A stretch of DNA of 64,000 nt from Oopsacas minuta (GCA_024704765.1 JAKMXF010000044.1:62001-126000), one strand, 5' to 3'; counted from the first letter of the stretch, positions 11,110 to 23,230 are shown. The notes: generated from the sequence alone by a model not told the origin. A program made the numbers and translations.

Positions 11110-12874
11110 GAGTAGAACTTCACAAAGTGGGGTGTGCAATTGGTGTGTTCAGTAAACTACAGCTAAATGTACCTCCCAAAGTGGGGTGTGGGGTGCGCCT
11201 GCTGAAATTTTGAACAATATTGTGTACAAATTTACATTTTTTATTCCCAAAGTGGGGTATCCAAAGTGGGGTACTTCCCAAAGCGGGGTACCTAAGTGGG
11301 GTGAATATATATCATAAAATATCACTACTATGTGCAAAAGTAATTCAATACTAGGATTGTATCCTTCCTACACCACTTAATTTACATTATTCTCCTTCAA
11401 CAGATAAACGTCAATTGATGGTTGAATCAGATTAGCCTGTACCCTTTCCAGGATTTTGTCTTGAACTGAGATAACCCATGCTACTTCATCATCCATTCCT
11501 TTGTGTTCAAAATACTTTTCGAGTTCAGATAAACGCAACATGGCTTCTTTTGTACTTATTGGAAGACTACCTAGTTATAGGCCTACCTGTTCTTCATTTG
11601 TTTCAATTTCAGGTTTAGCACCACTGTCATCTTGTTTTCGGCATTTCCAACTTGATTTTCTTTAGCATCGAACAACTCAATCATTTCTAGAACTTGATCA
11701 GCATCTACAACTGCAGGTAGACCAGCTATTAAAACTTCTTGATCAAGGATATCCTGCTCATCATGATTTACAACATCTGAAATTAGATCTGCAATGATTT
11801 CATTATCTAATTCAAAGCGGAAACTAGCTTTCTCAAAACAACGAGAACAGTGGATGTATTGTGTAAAGAGTTCCAAACACATTCACGCAACATATCGACG
11901 CCTTCCATGGGATGTCTATCGATGAAAATCATCTTAGACATGTGTTCATGGAAGTATTTACGATATCTAATTTTCAAAGCGTCACCGATCCCTTGATCGA
12001 CAGGTTGTAACAGAGATGTACAATTCGGTGGTAACCATTCAACACGAACATGAGTTAGATATTCCTTTGCTAATTCGAATCCACATTCATGACCGGAAAA
12101 ATTATCAAGAAAGAGCAAGACATTCCATTTCTGTGTTTCAATTGTTGTATTTAAATATAAAAGCCACTCCTTGAAAATAGTAGAATTCATCCATCCATTG
12201 GGAATCGCTTTCCATTGCATGCATACCGGGATTTATTAGTGTCGTAGTGAATTCTAGAGAATGCTCTTGGTTTTAAATACTGATTAATAACAATCATTTG
12301 CTTCATATGTCCACCAATACCTTGGAGAGCTCTACTTACAATTCTATTACGGCTTCGGAACCTTCTAACCAGCCATTAGAGACACTAAAACCATCTGAAT
12401 TGGGCAGCTTCTTCGAAATCATTATGGCAATATTTTGTATAATTGGACCAGTTACAATAGCATTTAAATCTCGGGCTCTCACGATATACTCAACAAGTTT
12501 GTCATCCAGATCAATAGTCTTAACCTTGACTATACGCCTTCATTCCGTACCTTTGCGAGGAGCACTATCTAGAGTTTCAAAATTAATGGCTACCCATCAT
12601 TCCTTTTCCTTAACAATCCTAGACACAGTACCTTTGGAGGCCTTGTACTTTTTTACAGCATCTAACTGGGTCATTCCTTGGATAGATCCTGTACAATTTC
12701 GACCTTCCTCTTTAAACTTAGTTGAGTTTTATGAACAATAGCCATAAATCACATAAAATCTAGAACAACACTAATGAAAGTTTTAAAAATTATTGTCAGA
12801 AGTGGGGTATTTCCCAAAGTGGGTGCAAAATTTGGCAGTGCTTCCCAGATACCCCACTTAGGGAGGTTCCACTG
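11110..12874 (-). mobile_element. Tigger/pogo-like transposon, 1765 bp
   Basis: The right end, as reverse complement, reads CAGTGGAACCTCCCTAAGTG, the classic pogo/Tigger start. The left end reads GAGTAGAACTTCACAAAGTG. TA flanks both (11108-11109 and 12875-12876). Inside both ends are repeated AAGTGGGGT boxes (left near 11124, 11178, 11250, 11262, 11283 and 11294; right near 12800 and 12818), which look like subterminal transposase-binding repeats. A minus-strand DDE_1/CENP-B type transposase lies between. Confidence 0.85.
11583..12750 (-). pseudogene. Tigger/pogo transposase (CENP-B-like), broken
   Basis: Reading on the minus strand from about 12740, there is an N-terminal CENP-B-type helix-turn-helix (LKRKVEIVQDLSKGMTQ, KGTVSRIVKEKE). 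A second DNA-binding part follows, with DGFSVSNGWL and RALQGIGGHMK. The DDE domain has NVLLFLDNFSGHE (second Asp) and VEWLPPNCTSLLQPVDQG (third Asp). The C-terminal tail is acidic and runs to 11583. Frame changes occur near 12300 and 12220 and stops lie in the N-terminal part. Motif order fits the family well; the copy is inactive as written. Confidence 0.8.
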
Positions 12875-12876
12875 TA

Positions 12877-13630
12877 TCACAGTCAAGGTGATTCACACGT
12901 GCCTACTTCTTCCTTTTCTACTGATGTTGAAACTCGTGGAAAGTGGTTTCGAGGGATTCCCCGACCGAAAGGAGACTATTGGGAGAATAAACGATTGTGG
13001 TAAGTTGTCATAAATTTTGTCTGTGATATAGCATAATTATTTCTCTCTTTATATGTCTATATACATCATTTCGGCAAAGAAGATATCGATAGGGATATTG
13101 AGTATAATAGCGGAGTTGAGATTATCAAGATGCCCATGAAAAACCTTGTTCTTAAGAAATTTGCAGTTCCTAATATCTTTCCAAATTGTCGAACATATCT
13201 CACAGACGCTGTTACAAAACCCAAATGCTATCTCTAGACGATTAAGAGGAGAAGAGGATGCAGGATATATAGAAGAAAAGTCGAGTAGAATTCAAGAGAC
13301 CGAAACTAATTTCGTGATTTCGAGTCTTAGTTGCATTATTCTAAGTTACACATGATCGAACTCAAAACGATTCGCTTTTCCATAGCCATGATTCTTCTAT
13401 CATAAATTTCTAAAGATTAGTTTTGTAACGAAGTTCTACTATCGAACGATATATATTTGTCGATGAAAGTGTATTTTGTAAGTCTCTTTATAAGGAAAAG
13501 AACAAAATTCAGCTCTCGTCTTCCCCAATCAATAATATCAGGTTATTAGAAAAACATTATACATGAAGTTGATGTAATTGAAATTTTTCCAAGTGCTAAT
13601 ATAAATACCTCTGCAACATCTCTGATACGA
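12877..13630. other. Intergenic or unrecognised P-like 5' region
   Basis: No gene recognised. A plus-strand frame at 13146-13355 has plausible composition but no motif. It might be the lost N-terminal part of the P-like transposase that follows. Confidence 0.3.
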
Positions 13631-13639
13631 CATGTGGAG

Positions 13640-15662
13640 AACTCTATTCATAGTCTTGCTCAGACCACACTGATTTCAAGTTGTATTTCGAAATCGCTGA
13701 GGCTTCTTTACAAATGCGTCTTACTTTTTTGCTCGATCAGTTGAAATATCTAATCATTGGTGAACAAGCTTGACGTTATAACATCATCACCCAGGTCTTT
13801 TGTTTCAAAATTCACGGCATTTTTCCAGCTTGTTACCGTCTCATTCAGGGCTCTAATTGCTTAACTTTTCTTCATGAGCGTATCTGTTGAAAGTAAAAAC
13901 TAGTTGGGCTTAGAGAGTGATAATACAAGAATACCACTATATTCAATGATTTAGAACGCCATGTTATTCCTCAAATGGATGAGGTACATATCCCTGGTAA
14001 TGCATCATATAAGGGAGGGAGGGTAATTGGGTCGATTGACAATCCTAATGATCCATATGCCACAGTTTTCTCAATTATGCTTTCTAGTCTATCGGCCAAG
14101 TTCTCTACCATTGTTCGGTTGATTCCTTTGAGTTCTTCTTGAACTAAATCATTATATCTTATTGTCAGGTCTACTATCTGTGATATATAAATTTGCGGTC
14201 TATTTGTAGAAGCTGTGAGTACTGACAACTATCCACTGAACGTTCCTTTGTACAATTTGTTTTCAACTAGTTCGAAACTGGAGCCAAAAGTACAACACCC
14301 CTGCAACCCACATAGAAATTTAATTTTGCTTTTTGATAATGTTCATATCATTAAGTGCATCCGAAATAATTGGTTGAATATCAAAAATATTGACAACACT
14401 TTCATTTTCCCGAAGTTCAACGAATGTCTAGTAAGTATTCAAAATATCATTGATACTAACAAAAAATTTTACCTCTCCATCCCTAGAGCCAGCATTTTAC
14501 TGCCAATTTGACCTCCAAATCTGTAAATCCAGATATTTGTTACGCTCGTTGTCAAGATATACGAGATTTGTATAGATCGGATAGATGTAATTTATTGAAA
14601 CGAGCACCAAAATTAACAGCGAAAGCTTGTTGGCCCTCAAGCTTAGAACGGCATAATTTCAGTTTTGCATTGAAAATTTTTCCTGAGACAACATCTGCCA
14701 GCCTATTAGCGTGGAAAATCGAAAATGACATCAAAAACATCAATCAAACAGTAGATTTTCTTGATCTTAGTAACCGGGTATGGAAAATATTCAATGTGAA
14801 CTGCGTTGGGAAAAATATCCGTTTCAATGATGAATTTTCAGCTCCAATATACCCAGACATTTTTCGGTTGCAATTATTTAACAACGTGGTGGTTTCCTGG
14901 TTGGATACTTGTGTTAATCTACCGTTTTTGGTTGGGAAATTGCCACCACAAACCTTTACCAGCTTTTGACATACATGTGAGGCTTTACCACTACTAGTCA
15001 AACAATTAACTGAAAATTGTAGGCACCAATATCTTCTTAATGTAAGAATACAAAATGAGGCTTTAGAATACCATTTTGGATCATACAGACAAATGTCAGG
15101 GTCTCATTATCAAATATCTTTTAACCCAGTTTCAGAAAGCGAACGAAGACTCCAACTTTCAACCTTTCAATGGTTTTTGATATAATAATACGGTTTGGGA
15201 GGTAACGTTTCACTAAAGAATACCTTAGGAAATTGGCAGACGATTGTGAGTGTACTAGTGACGAAAAGCAACTCAATATAGAACCTTATATGACATTATT
15301 GAATGATATCTTGCCTATTGAATTAGAAGTTTCTCAGATTGAATGCTTCATCAATATAGCAGGATAGGCAGTCTTCTCTTACATAAAAAAGTCAAATACT
15401 TGTCAATCATGTCACGATCATTTAAAACAGATAGACTCTAGAAGTTAATAATGAAGTTGGTTCCCAATATGCTTTGATGAATTTAGTAGATCGAGGTTCT
15501 CTTAAATATCCTTCTTTTTGTGTAGTAAAATCTGTTACTTTCTTGTTTAAAGCCTTTCAGATGATAGATAACTGTGATTCCCTCAGCAAGAAATTCTATT
15601 CTGCACAGTCCATAGTTTGTTGGTACTCATTTCTAGACAATCGTTTCATACAAATATACTGA
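13640..15662 (+). pseudogene. P-element/THAP9-like transposase relic (copy 2)
   Basis: Plus-strand blocks appear in family order. VIPQMDEVHI at about 13965 carries the first catalytic Asp. SYKGGRVIGSIDNP, STDNYPLNVPLYNLFS, LLFDNVHIIKCIRNNWLN and FPKFNEC follow. Then come IRDLYRSDRCNLLKRAPKLT, WPSSLERHNFSFALKIF, RVWKIFNVNCVGKNIRFND, PPQTFTSF, YRQMSGSHYQISF, a SNTCQSCHD Cys pair and NLVDRGSLKYPSF. The core matches P-element and THAP9 transposases. Frameshifts occur near 14210, 14510 and 14990, and there are stops near 14140 and 14200. No N-terminal THAP zinc finger or terminal repeats were found. Confidence 0.8.
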
Positions 15663-15935
15663 TGTTTGTAATGATTGTTGCTTCTGTGGCGTTTGGAATC
15701 GGGACATATTGAAGAAATAGTGTGTTATATGGTCAAATATAATCTTGTCGAAGAGGGTCCGCATTAAAATTTTATGGTTTAAAATTGGGATAATACTAAG
15801 CTTAGAAATACAAATAATTATTCTTTCTTCTTTTTTGGATCATTTTACTGTTAGAAGTTTGTGTAGAAGACTGAAGCTATTGTATTGTTATTCGATTTGT
15901 TATATCCAGCTGGACGTTTATGATAGTATAATATA

Positions 15936-15962
15936 TTACTGCTACTGCTACTACTACTACTA
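15936..15962. repeat. Short CTA/CTG trinucleotide repeat
   Basis: A run of TACTGCTACTGC followed by TACTACTACTAC forms a small microsatellite just downstream of the P-like relic. Confidence 0.7.
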
Positions 15963-16239
15963 AGAGAAAGTATTATGTTATTTGTTGTATACTACATATG
16001 TGTATTGTACTGTTAACTACATGATTTGACTTATTAAAATCTATTATGTTGACTTTTAATATTCAAATATTAATAAATCAGGCCGGGTGTGGTAAATCAT
16101 CTAAACTGATGATTAATAATTACTAGGAACGCAGTAGAATCAAACCAATAGCTAATACATTGTACTTTGAAAATCGATGATAATGACAATCCATGGTCCA
16201 AAATTTCTATAGAGTGCCATTGCCTTAGTATATACAATG

Positions 16240-16960
16240 ATATGCATATATATATATTTATATATACAGTTTAATTGCGTTTTAACAATATCGATAGAAA
16301 TCTTTGTATGTCCAAAATTGATTGAAGAAACTGGAAGACCCAGGTCTGACTTTTGGCATACATTGTATTTTGGCTTAGCTCAGGCAAGTTCGAGTCTGGG
16401 ACGAAATTCACACTTATGATGAAATTATAATGTCATTGTCACCTTCTTGGATTTTTGATAAATCACTATATTAACCACTGCTCAGCCAAAATTAGAATAG
16501 AAGTTTAAATTTCAATCACAGGAATCCCTCAATGTGATAAATGTCCTAAAATCACGATTCTTACCTAAAGTTAACTAATTATGCGATTACTAAGTCAGAG
16601 TAATCTACCAGGCATAACAGAATATGACTACAAAATATTCAAATTTTCAAAATTCCGAAAAATGTCACAATTTCTAAATACCTAAGGCATGAAGTGTCGA
16701 GGTAAGACAAAAAGCTAGATTGCATCTCTAGTGTACACTGAATGACATTTAGTGTAATTTGGACGGACAATGGATAATAAAATTATAAAACTTTTACTTT
16801 CTGTGAATTCGAGGCAGGTGGTACCAGTAGGATTTGATGATATTTGGCCGCTACGCGATGAAATAGGTACTAAGAAATTTTCTGTTTAATCCTTAAGCCA
16901 ACCTGAAGCACTAAGCTGTCGCGAAACGACCTTGCAAGTGAAACGTGCTAGTATTGATTT
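16240..16960 (+). repeat. Dispersed repeat family, copy 2
   Basis: Inverted relative of 6020-6800 and direct relative of 27770-27960. It shares AGAAACTGGAAGACCC, a CATTGTATTTTGGC block and the CTCAGCCAAAATT region. It begins just after a TATATA-rich tract, as does the copy near 27770. No coding potential. Confidence 0.6.
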
Positions 16961-17462
16961 ATTGCGCTTTAATAGTATAAATAATTTCACTATGATTTGT
17001 TATCCTCTCAGCTTTCCCATGACTACTTGCTAGTTTTGCTATGAATGTTTGCTAATTCTAACAATTTCTAAATATTGTAAGTTGACTTCCATAAAATTGT
17101 TACATGATGCAGTATAATGAATTTCAAATTCAGAATCACCATAATCGATAGTACATAATGCACTATGTAATGCCCAACAAGCAAAATACTATCAAAATTT
17201 GCCTGAAATTGTAAGAGTACGATCTATATTATTTAATCTCAAGCGTTGTCTATTTGTCTGTCTGTCTGTTTAGTTGTCCGTTGTCAAGGAAAAGATTCAC
17301 GGTATGCAATTTTGAAATTGCTGCATAGCAATGTATTTATCGTGTTTAACAAGGAAGTAAATAGAATTCTATAAATCATCACTAAATATATCGAACATGC
17401 TGAATCTGATTTTCACTCATTTGGATTAATCATATAAAAATTAATGTTGTTTTTATAAACAT

Positions 17463-17690
17463 AAAAGTAAATAAATTTCAAAATTGAGGTATAATCATAC
17501 TTTCAAGGACTATCCTGGGGTAATCGAGTCTACTGAGTCCGAATATGGTATTCTACAAAACATATTGTGAGTATTTATTTATTTTTAGGTACATGAAGTA
17601 AACAAATTTCAAAATTGAAGTAAAATTATACTTTAAACGACTATACTGGCATACTCGAGTATGCTGAGTCTGAATATTGTAAACAACATC
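17463..17690. repeat. Imperfect direct repeat, two units of about 85 bp
   Basis: The unit at 17465-17550 (starting AAGTAAATAAATTTCAAAAT) returns at 17598-17688 with about 20 percent differences; both end in a CTGAGTC-x-GAATAT block. The rest of 17000-18060 shows only short satellites such as the CTGT run near 17258. Confidence 0.6.
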
Positions 17691-18066
17691 AATATTATTA
17701 AATCTCAATAGTTGTTTGTCTGTTGAATAGCTCGAGGCGCAATGCGACGAGTTCATCGCGAAGCGACAAAGGCTCGTTTAGTTATATATTCATACATATA
17801 TGTATTAAATCATTATTAATATTTAAGCAAATAAATATATGTATATATTATTACTGTCGTTATTATACGATTATTGGACATGTTTGTTTCTGGAATTCCA
17901 CACAAATTAAACCAAATAGATAATCAGCAAATCATATACTTGGTATCGAATAATTAGGAAAGTATCATGAAATCTTAAATTCTAATTCAGATTTGAATTT
18001 TACTCTGTGGGACATATTTCAATTCATGGCGAATATCAGGGGGCGCTGTATTTGACCGACTCTGTA

Positions 18067-18190
18067 TGTTGACATTCGTCCGATTACTTATTCTCTAAGT
18101 TGGCACATGTCCGAGTACTTTACTCCAGGATGACATTTGTTAGACTATTTTTCTCTAATTTGACATTTTTTCGTCAATTTTTTCTTTCTG
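18067..18190. repeat. Degenerate tandem repeat, about 32-bp period
   Basis: Four diverged units each contain a TTGACATTYGTCC-like core followed by a T-rich run (near 18068, 18100, 18130 and 18160). They sit immediately left of the hAT element. Confidence 0.5.
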
Positions 18191-18599
18191 AAGAGAATCA
18201 GGGGCCTATTTGAAGGGGGCTCCAGGGGTTCCATGGAGCCCCTAGTCGGTACCACTGAACCTCGTCGGAGGAAAAAAGAAAGGGGTATTTTTCTCCATCT
18301 TATTTGTTATTGTTGTTTAAAAGATATGATTATATTCAATTTATATATAGTGATTTTATGTAATAAGTAGTAGAAAGTATATCAAGATGTCAACAAAAAG
18401 ACATGCCAGTGACAGACATAAAGTCAAATGTCATGATGCGACAATGTTATGGACAATGACTTTATAAATCGTCACATCCCAAACTGTCATGCACTCTTGC
18501 AAAATGCAGGACAAAAATCATAATTCGCTGGTAGTCTCAGAAAATCAAAACAAAATTATGAAGTTTTTCGGTTCTGCTTTAAATACAGTACCTGTTTCA

Positions 18600-20960
18600 T
18601 CTAATACCAATTTGTACCAGTGACAATGTCTCCGAAGATTCATCTCTTATCCTTACCGAGTGCTTTTCAAATCCTTTGATTTCAGAACCTGTACACATTG
18701 ATGATCCGGGAATATCAGTGAATAGGATTTCATTCGAATTGGAGACAAATGAATCCAGTGATTCTACAGCTAAGGACAATTCTATCATGAGGAATATTAT
18801 TCTCAAGAAGTGGTTGACTCTGTACCTAAAGAGTTTTCCCCACAGATTCTTGAACCTACTACACTTAAACCCCATCTTCAGAATTTTCCTAATAAATTAA
18901 TTTATGGTGGAAAAAGAAGCTTTCAAACAAAATGGTATAAAGAATTCTGTTGGATTTCATAAATTCAAAATGGTGATACACCAACAAGTTTTCATTCCAA
19001 AAATTTTGGATCAAAGACTCCAAAGCCTCTTGTCCTCATAAATTGGTTAAAGTCCAAAAGACTAAAAAACATGCAAAAGTATTGCATATCAGAATTACAT
19101 GATTGTATGGATAAGATCTAAAACAATTTTGGCACTAGTTCGAAAGCAAAGGGAAGATTTAAGTAAAGCTCATCTGTACGTATCTTTCAAAGGTGATTAA
19201 AACTCTTGCTTATTTGGCAAAACAAAATATTGTCATAAGAGGACATAAGGGAGATCTAAGAACTATCTGTGAGACATCAAATTCAAATCAAGGCAATTTC
19301 CTTAAGCTACTTCATCTCAGAAGCAAAGATCTACAATGGTTTAAAGAAAAGTTCGAAGAGTTGAATAATCGTCATAGAATGTGGCTTAGTCCGAAATCCA
19401 AAATGAGATCTTGGATTTAATCGAAAGCAACGTAACTAAAATCGTATCAGATGAAGTCATAGAAAGCAGAATGTATTCAATAATTGGCTATGAAACCTTG
19501 GACATAAGTCGTGATGAGCAGTGCTCTCTTTATCTTCATTGTGCTTCAAAAGGGATGATAAAAGAGAAATTTATTGGCTTTTATCTAGCAAAATCGACAA
19601 CTGCAAAAGCACTTTTTGAACTAGTTACAGAGGCATTAAAGGACTTAAATCTAGATCCAAGTTATATTGTTGGCCAAGGATATGATGGTGCTAGTAACAT
19701 GAAAGGGAAAAGGGAGGATTACAAACTTTGATAAAATCACTTGCTCCTAAATCGATTTATGTCCATTGCTTTAGCCATTTATTAAATCTTGCTGTCCAAA
19801 AATCAGTTTCAAGAGTGATTCCAGTTAGAAATGCATTTGGATCTTTGCAAAAATCTGCACGTTCATTGAGGCTAGTGCTAGACGACATCATATATCACAA
19901 GATACTCAAAAGGCTGGTGGCGAGAAAGTGATTGTGCTTCAGTCACAAAGTGAAACTCGATGAGCCATGCGACATACGTCAGCCTCTGACATTAAGAAGC
20001 ATCTCGACTCCACAATCATTTCTATCATGAAATTCTTGCCAACGATTCTTCTACATCTGCAACATCAGCGGGCCTCTTAGTAAGCATCTGTGATTTTAAT
20101 TTCATTTTAGTTGTAATTTTTTATCGATAAATTATTGGGTATAAGTAGTACATTATCAGCTTATTTCCAGTCAGAGACCATGGATGTCGTTCTTGCAAGA
20201 AATCTGCGGAATTCGCCATCACAAACCTGGAGTCTTGAAAATGAAAACTGCTTTTCTAAAGTTTTGAAAGAAACTGAGGCATGGCAACTGAAGTGAGAAA
20301 CATCATCAAAGACGAAAAAATAGTTAATTTCAAAGAGTTAGAAGTTCCACGACGTCCCATCCCATTTGCGATTACAATTGAAGCAGGACTTGCGATAACA
20401 TCTGCAGTTGTATATGATCAACCACGATCATTTGTCAAAGAGACCCTTTATCTTCCTATGGTCTATGGATTTAAACAGGAAATCCAATCCCAATTTTCAG
20501 AAAATGATTAATATATTTTGTGTGCACTTGCAGTTTTGATCATGCACTCAGAAAAACAGGATGTAAGGAAGAAGCAACTCTCGTTACTGATTTTTATGAA
20601 ATTGATGAAGATAATCTTCTATCAGAGAGAAATGTCATAGTTAGACTATTAAATGATGAAGATTCTAGTGTCTTTCGTCTGGCTACAAACTTTCTGAACA
20701 GATACGTGAAAATCGAATTTCAGAATCTTCCCACGTTCTCTTTATTGGCACAAATTCTTGCTCTATTCCTGCCATGTCTTGTAGTGTCTAGCGCTCTTTT
20801 TCTACCCTATGTGGAATAAAACATATCAATGTTCAACGATCAGTCATGAGAGACTGTCAAATATTGCTATTCTGAACATTGAACGGAATATTCCTGACTT
20901 TGTAATTGGAAATCATATGGATGACCTTATCAATTCATTTGCGCATCATTGTAACCGTGG
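18600..20960 (+). pseudogene. hAT transposase (ZMYM1-like) pseudogene
   Basis: Blocks in order: a TTF-type region (RSFQTKWYKEF near 18920), IKTLAYLAKQNIVIRGH, LLHLRSKD, GYETLDISRDEQ, FYLAKSTTAKALFELV, VGQGYDGASNM, IYVHCFSHLLNLAVQKS, and the C-terminal dimerisation block ERLSNIAILNIERNIPDF near 20850. The usual first catalytic motif VDETSDIS reads GYETLDIS, so the Asp is lost; the second Asp (GYDGAS) is kept. A GTAAGC...TTTCCAG segment at 20080-20170 looks like a true 91-bp intron. Frameshifts near 19410, 19730 and 20515 disable the gene. Confidence 0.8.
20080..20170 (+). other. Probable 91-bp intron in the hAT transposase
   Basis: The donor CTTA|GTAAGC and acceptor TTATTTCCAG| bound an AT-rich segment inside the hAT coding region. 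The size is typical for a short arthropod intron. Inferred from splice signals only. Confidence 0.5.
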
Positions 20961-21289
20961 AATTATGTTAATCCCTTAAATATATTCTCATTTGCTTATG
21001 TTAAGGAATAACAGCATATTTTTGACTACTTTAGATTAACAAACTTGAATTTGTAAACTTTAGCTTATATTCTTTATTATCATTAGTTAAGTCGGAGGAA
21101 TTTACGGAAAAACTCGTCGGAGCTGAAGTTGTGGTACCCCCTCCTTTGTTTGGGCCCTGACGATAATTGTCAATTTTTACTCACAATGCATGTTCAAAAA
21201 TATAATAATAATAAAAATCTAAATTTATTCAATAAAACCATGATAAATGCATGAAATATAGAAAGAGACATTTTGAATAATTAATTAAT

Positions 21290-22170
21290 GAATATTTCTA
21301 ATCTGTCTTGAATTGGAGAACGACAAATAGGACATGTTTGTCCGGGTTCTTCAATTATAGCACTACCATCTCTGCAAAGACTTTGCCTGTATACAAAGTA
21401 TGAAGATCCATGTCGTTTCTCGTACTCTCAAACAACTCACAAACAAATTGATAGTTGAATTGTCTGCAGTATCAGGGTGAGTATTCTCACCATCTTCATC
21501 TTCATCCTCATCTGAACTTTCATCGAATGTGCTTTCCTCTGTCAGTGAGCCTACTGTATGACTGATTTCAGTAATACACTCTAATGACGAATAAGAACCT
21601 TCAATAAGTTTCTCTTTACACGTACGTCGATGCTCATCAATTATTAAACATTTCTTTATCTTTGCTCTTGTGATTAGCAATCCATCATTCAATCTCGTTA
21701 GTTCATTGTCCGTATCTATTATGATTTCGTTAAGTGTTCCTAAAAAGTTCCAAATCCTTGGATGATTACATTTGATTAAAGATTTCAATATTCCATGGAG
21801 CTCTCCGCGCCATTATTTGTGGATATTCTGTGATGCCAAATAGATAACTGTCCGCTAGATACTTGGTATATCCACCTTTTTTGTATATAGCGTTTCAATT
21901 GCTGAAACTAGCAACTTGATTATTAGGTAGTACTCGTGGGATTAATATTTCAATGAAAATCGGTTGTATTGTATCAGGTGGTAAGAAAGAGGGCCATAAT
22001 ATGGTGTAAAAAATTCATAAATGCTGTATTCTTGTTAGATGCACTTACCAGATGACACTTTTGGACCTCTTTCCAAATTTGCTGGATGTAATGAAACCAA
22101 AATCCTTGAAACTTGCCATTGTAAGCTGTCTTGAATGCGTTAGTGGTGCAATTTACAAGCCTGGCATATC
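21290..22170 (-). pseudogene. MULE transposase fragment with RING-like C-terminus
   Basis: The minus strand reads TNAFKTAYNGKFQGFWFHYI and QQIWKEVQ (the MULE block just before the third acidic residue). Downstream comes a mid-region with GGYTKYLADSYLFG, then IKCNHPRIWNFLGTLNEI (the HHPNIWKFI block also seen at 59999-60290). An acidic linker rich in D and E follows. After a frameshift, SLCRDGSAIIEEPGQ runs into TCPICRSPIQDRL and a stop near 21290. The CPxCR-x-PI ending is typical of the C-terminal half of a RING finger; the first Cys pairs are not preserved. The 5' half is missing, cut at about 22170 where a possible transposon end begins. Confidence 0.65.
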
Positions 22171-22172
22171 TA

Positions 22173-22743
22173 CAGGGTGGCCCAAAATAAGCAGGCCCGA
22201 ACAATTGGCTTCGAATGTGCATAATATTTAAGAAAGATTAACAAAACCTTATAGTTATAGGGCTGAAAGGGCGTACAAGACGAATACAAACTACAATTAT
22301 CGTATGTTGAAAGTCTACGAGGATTAGAACTTATGTTCTAGATCAACACCATAAAAATCTTTCCATTTTTGGATTTAGGGCAAAGCTCCCATTACATTCT
22401 TCAGAAATATTTCTCCCAAATAGCTTGCAAGGTCTTCGGACTTACTATTTAGGTTTTAATAGCTCGCTGTCTGAAATCTTTTAACCCAAACCTGAATTCT
22501 CGATTTCTAGGACGCATTTTGACATCGAATATATGCAACATTTTTGTTCAATTTCCTTGAAGCCGCGATTCAAAATTCTCTGAATTCACAAAGACTTTAC
22601 TGAATACTCTATTACTTCGTCTTTGGATTATCTGACATATCTATATATAGATAAACGGAACATTATTACTTCGTTTGTTAGATTAATAGTTTTCAAGGTG
22701 GCCTGAAATGTGTATGGGGACCGTGTTTTTTGGCCCATCAGGT
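22173..22743. mobile_element. Weak candidate short transposon (MITE)
   Basis: The left edge CAGGGTGGCCCAAAATAA, preceded by TA (22171-22172), has the same first 12 bases as the DD37D mariner end at 42955-42966 (CAGGGTGGCCCA). A possible partner near 22725-22743 reads, in reverse complement, CCTGATGGGCCAAAAAAC. The match is partial and the right flank is not a clean TA, so only the left end is fairly convincing. Confidence 0.3.
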
Positions 22744-22943
22744 ACTTTCGGTTTAAATCGAGGGACTCTAGATTTGATTTTGAATATAATGGCCTCATAC
22801 AGCTCTAGAGATTTCCCAGTTAAAAACAGTGTAATGCTGGGATAACATCCTGATCAACAGCAATAAAAATTGTTCACGGCTGGTAAAATATATGAGATAT
22901 CAGTAGGATAGTCGTATTTTCATGAGAAACAAAACAAACCTTG

Positions 22944-23230
22944 ATTATCGCCAACAATAACGAAATCCTTAAAGAACAATCCATAGGGAGTGCTCGGTAA
23001 TGTACTTTCTAATTCGAATGAGCTTTGAGGTATGTTCTGTTGAACTCTCTTACGCGGTACCTCAACGATACGCGCTTCACAAAAGTAATTGTTCTTACTT
23101 TGGGCTCTCTGCGGGTAACATAATTGAAATTCTTGGCAGATCTCTCCAGAAGATTTAGCAGTTTCTTTACACTTAGCTTTCATTGAGTCAATATCTTCTT
23201 TGTGATCATCAATCCCATGGTTATGATCTG
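22944..23230 (-). CDS. Candidate host exon, Cys-containing protein, unidentified
   Basis: A minus-strand frame without stops for about 95 codons is bounded by an acceptor-like TTTACTAG (or TAGCAG) before 23230 and a donor AATCAAG|GTTTGT after 22944. It reads HGIDDHKEDIDSMKAKCKE, then SSGEICQEFQLCYPQRAQSK and a basic VPRKRV. Composition is balanced, unlike chance frames here. The ICQEFQLCYPQRA stretch faintly recalls cystine-knot ligands such as Spaetzle, but I would not assign it. Neighbouring exons were not found. Confidence 0.4.

Larger units (their letters stand above)
18199..21159 (+). mobile_element. hAT transposon of TTF/ZMYM type, 2961 bp
   Basis: The left end CAGGGGCCTATTTGAAGG and the reverse complement of the right end (CAGGGCCCAAACAAAGG) are hAT-type termini. 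The flanking 8 bp (18191-18198 AAGAGAAT, 21160-21167 ACGATAAT) agree at 6 of 8 positions, consistent with a mutated 8-bp target duplication. A broken hAT transposase lies inside on the plus strand. Confidence 0.8.

Noticed and set aside
12298-12741. Plus-strand 147-codon frame
   Set aside because: Opposite strand of the Tigger N-terminal and linker region; minus-strand motifs and the terminal repeats decide the orientation.
13971-14228. Minus-strand 85-codon frame with protein-like composition (LTIRYNDLVQEELKG), at first taken as a group-7-allergen-like host exon
   Set aside because: The plus strand of the same region reads clear P-element/THAP9 motifs (VIPQMDEVHI, SYKGGRVIG, VSTDNYPLNV), so the minus frame is a shadow.
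14552-15001. Minus-strand frames of 63 and 85 codons
   Set aside because: They lie opposite the well-supported P-like coding blocks on the plus strand.
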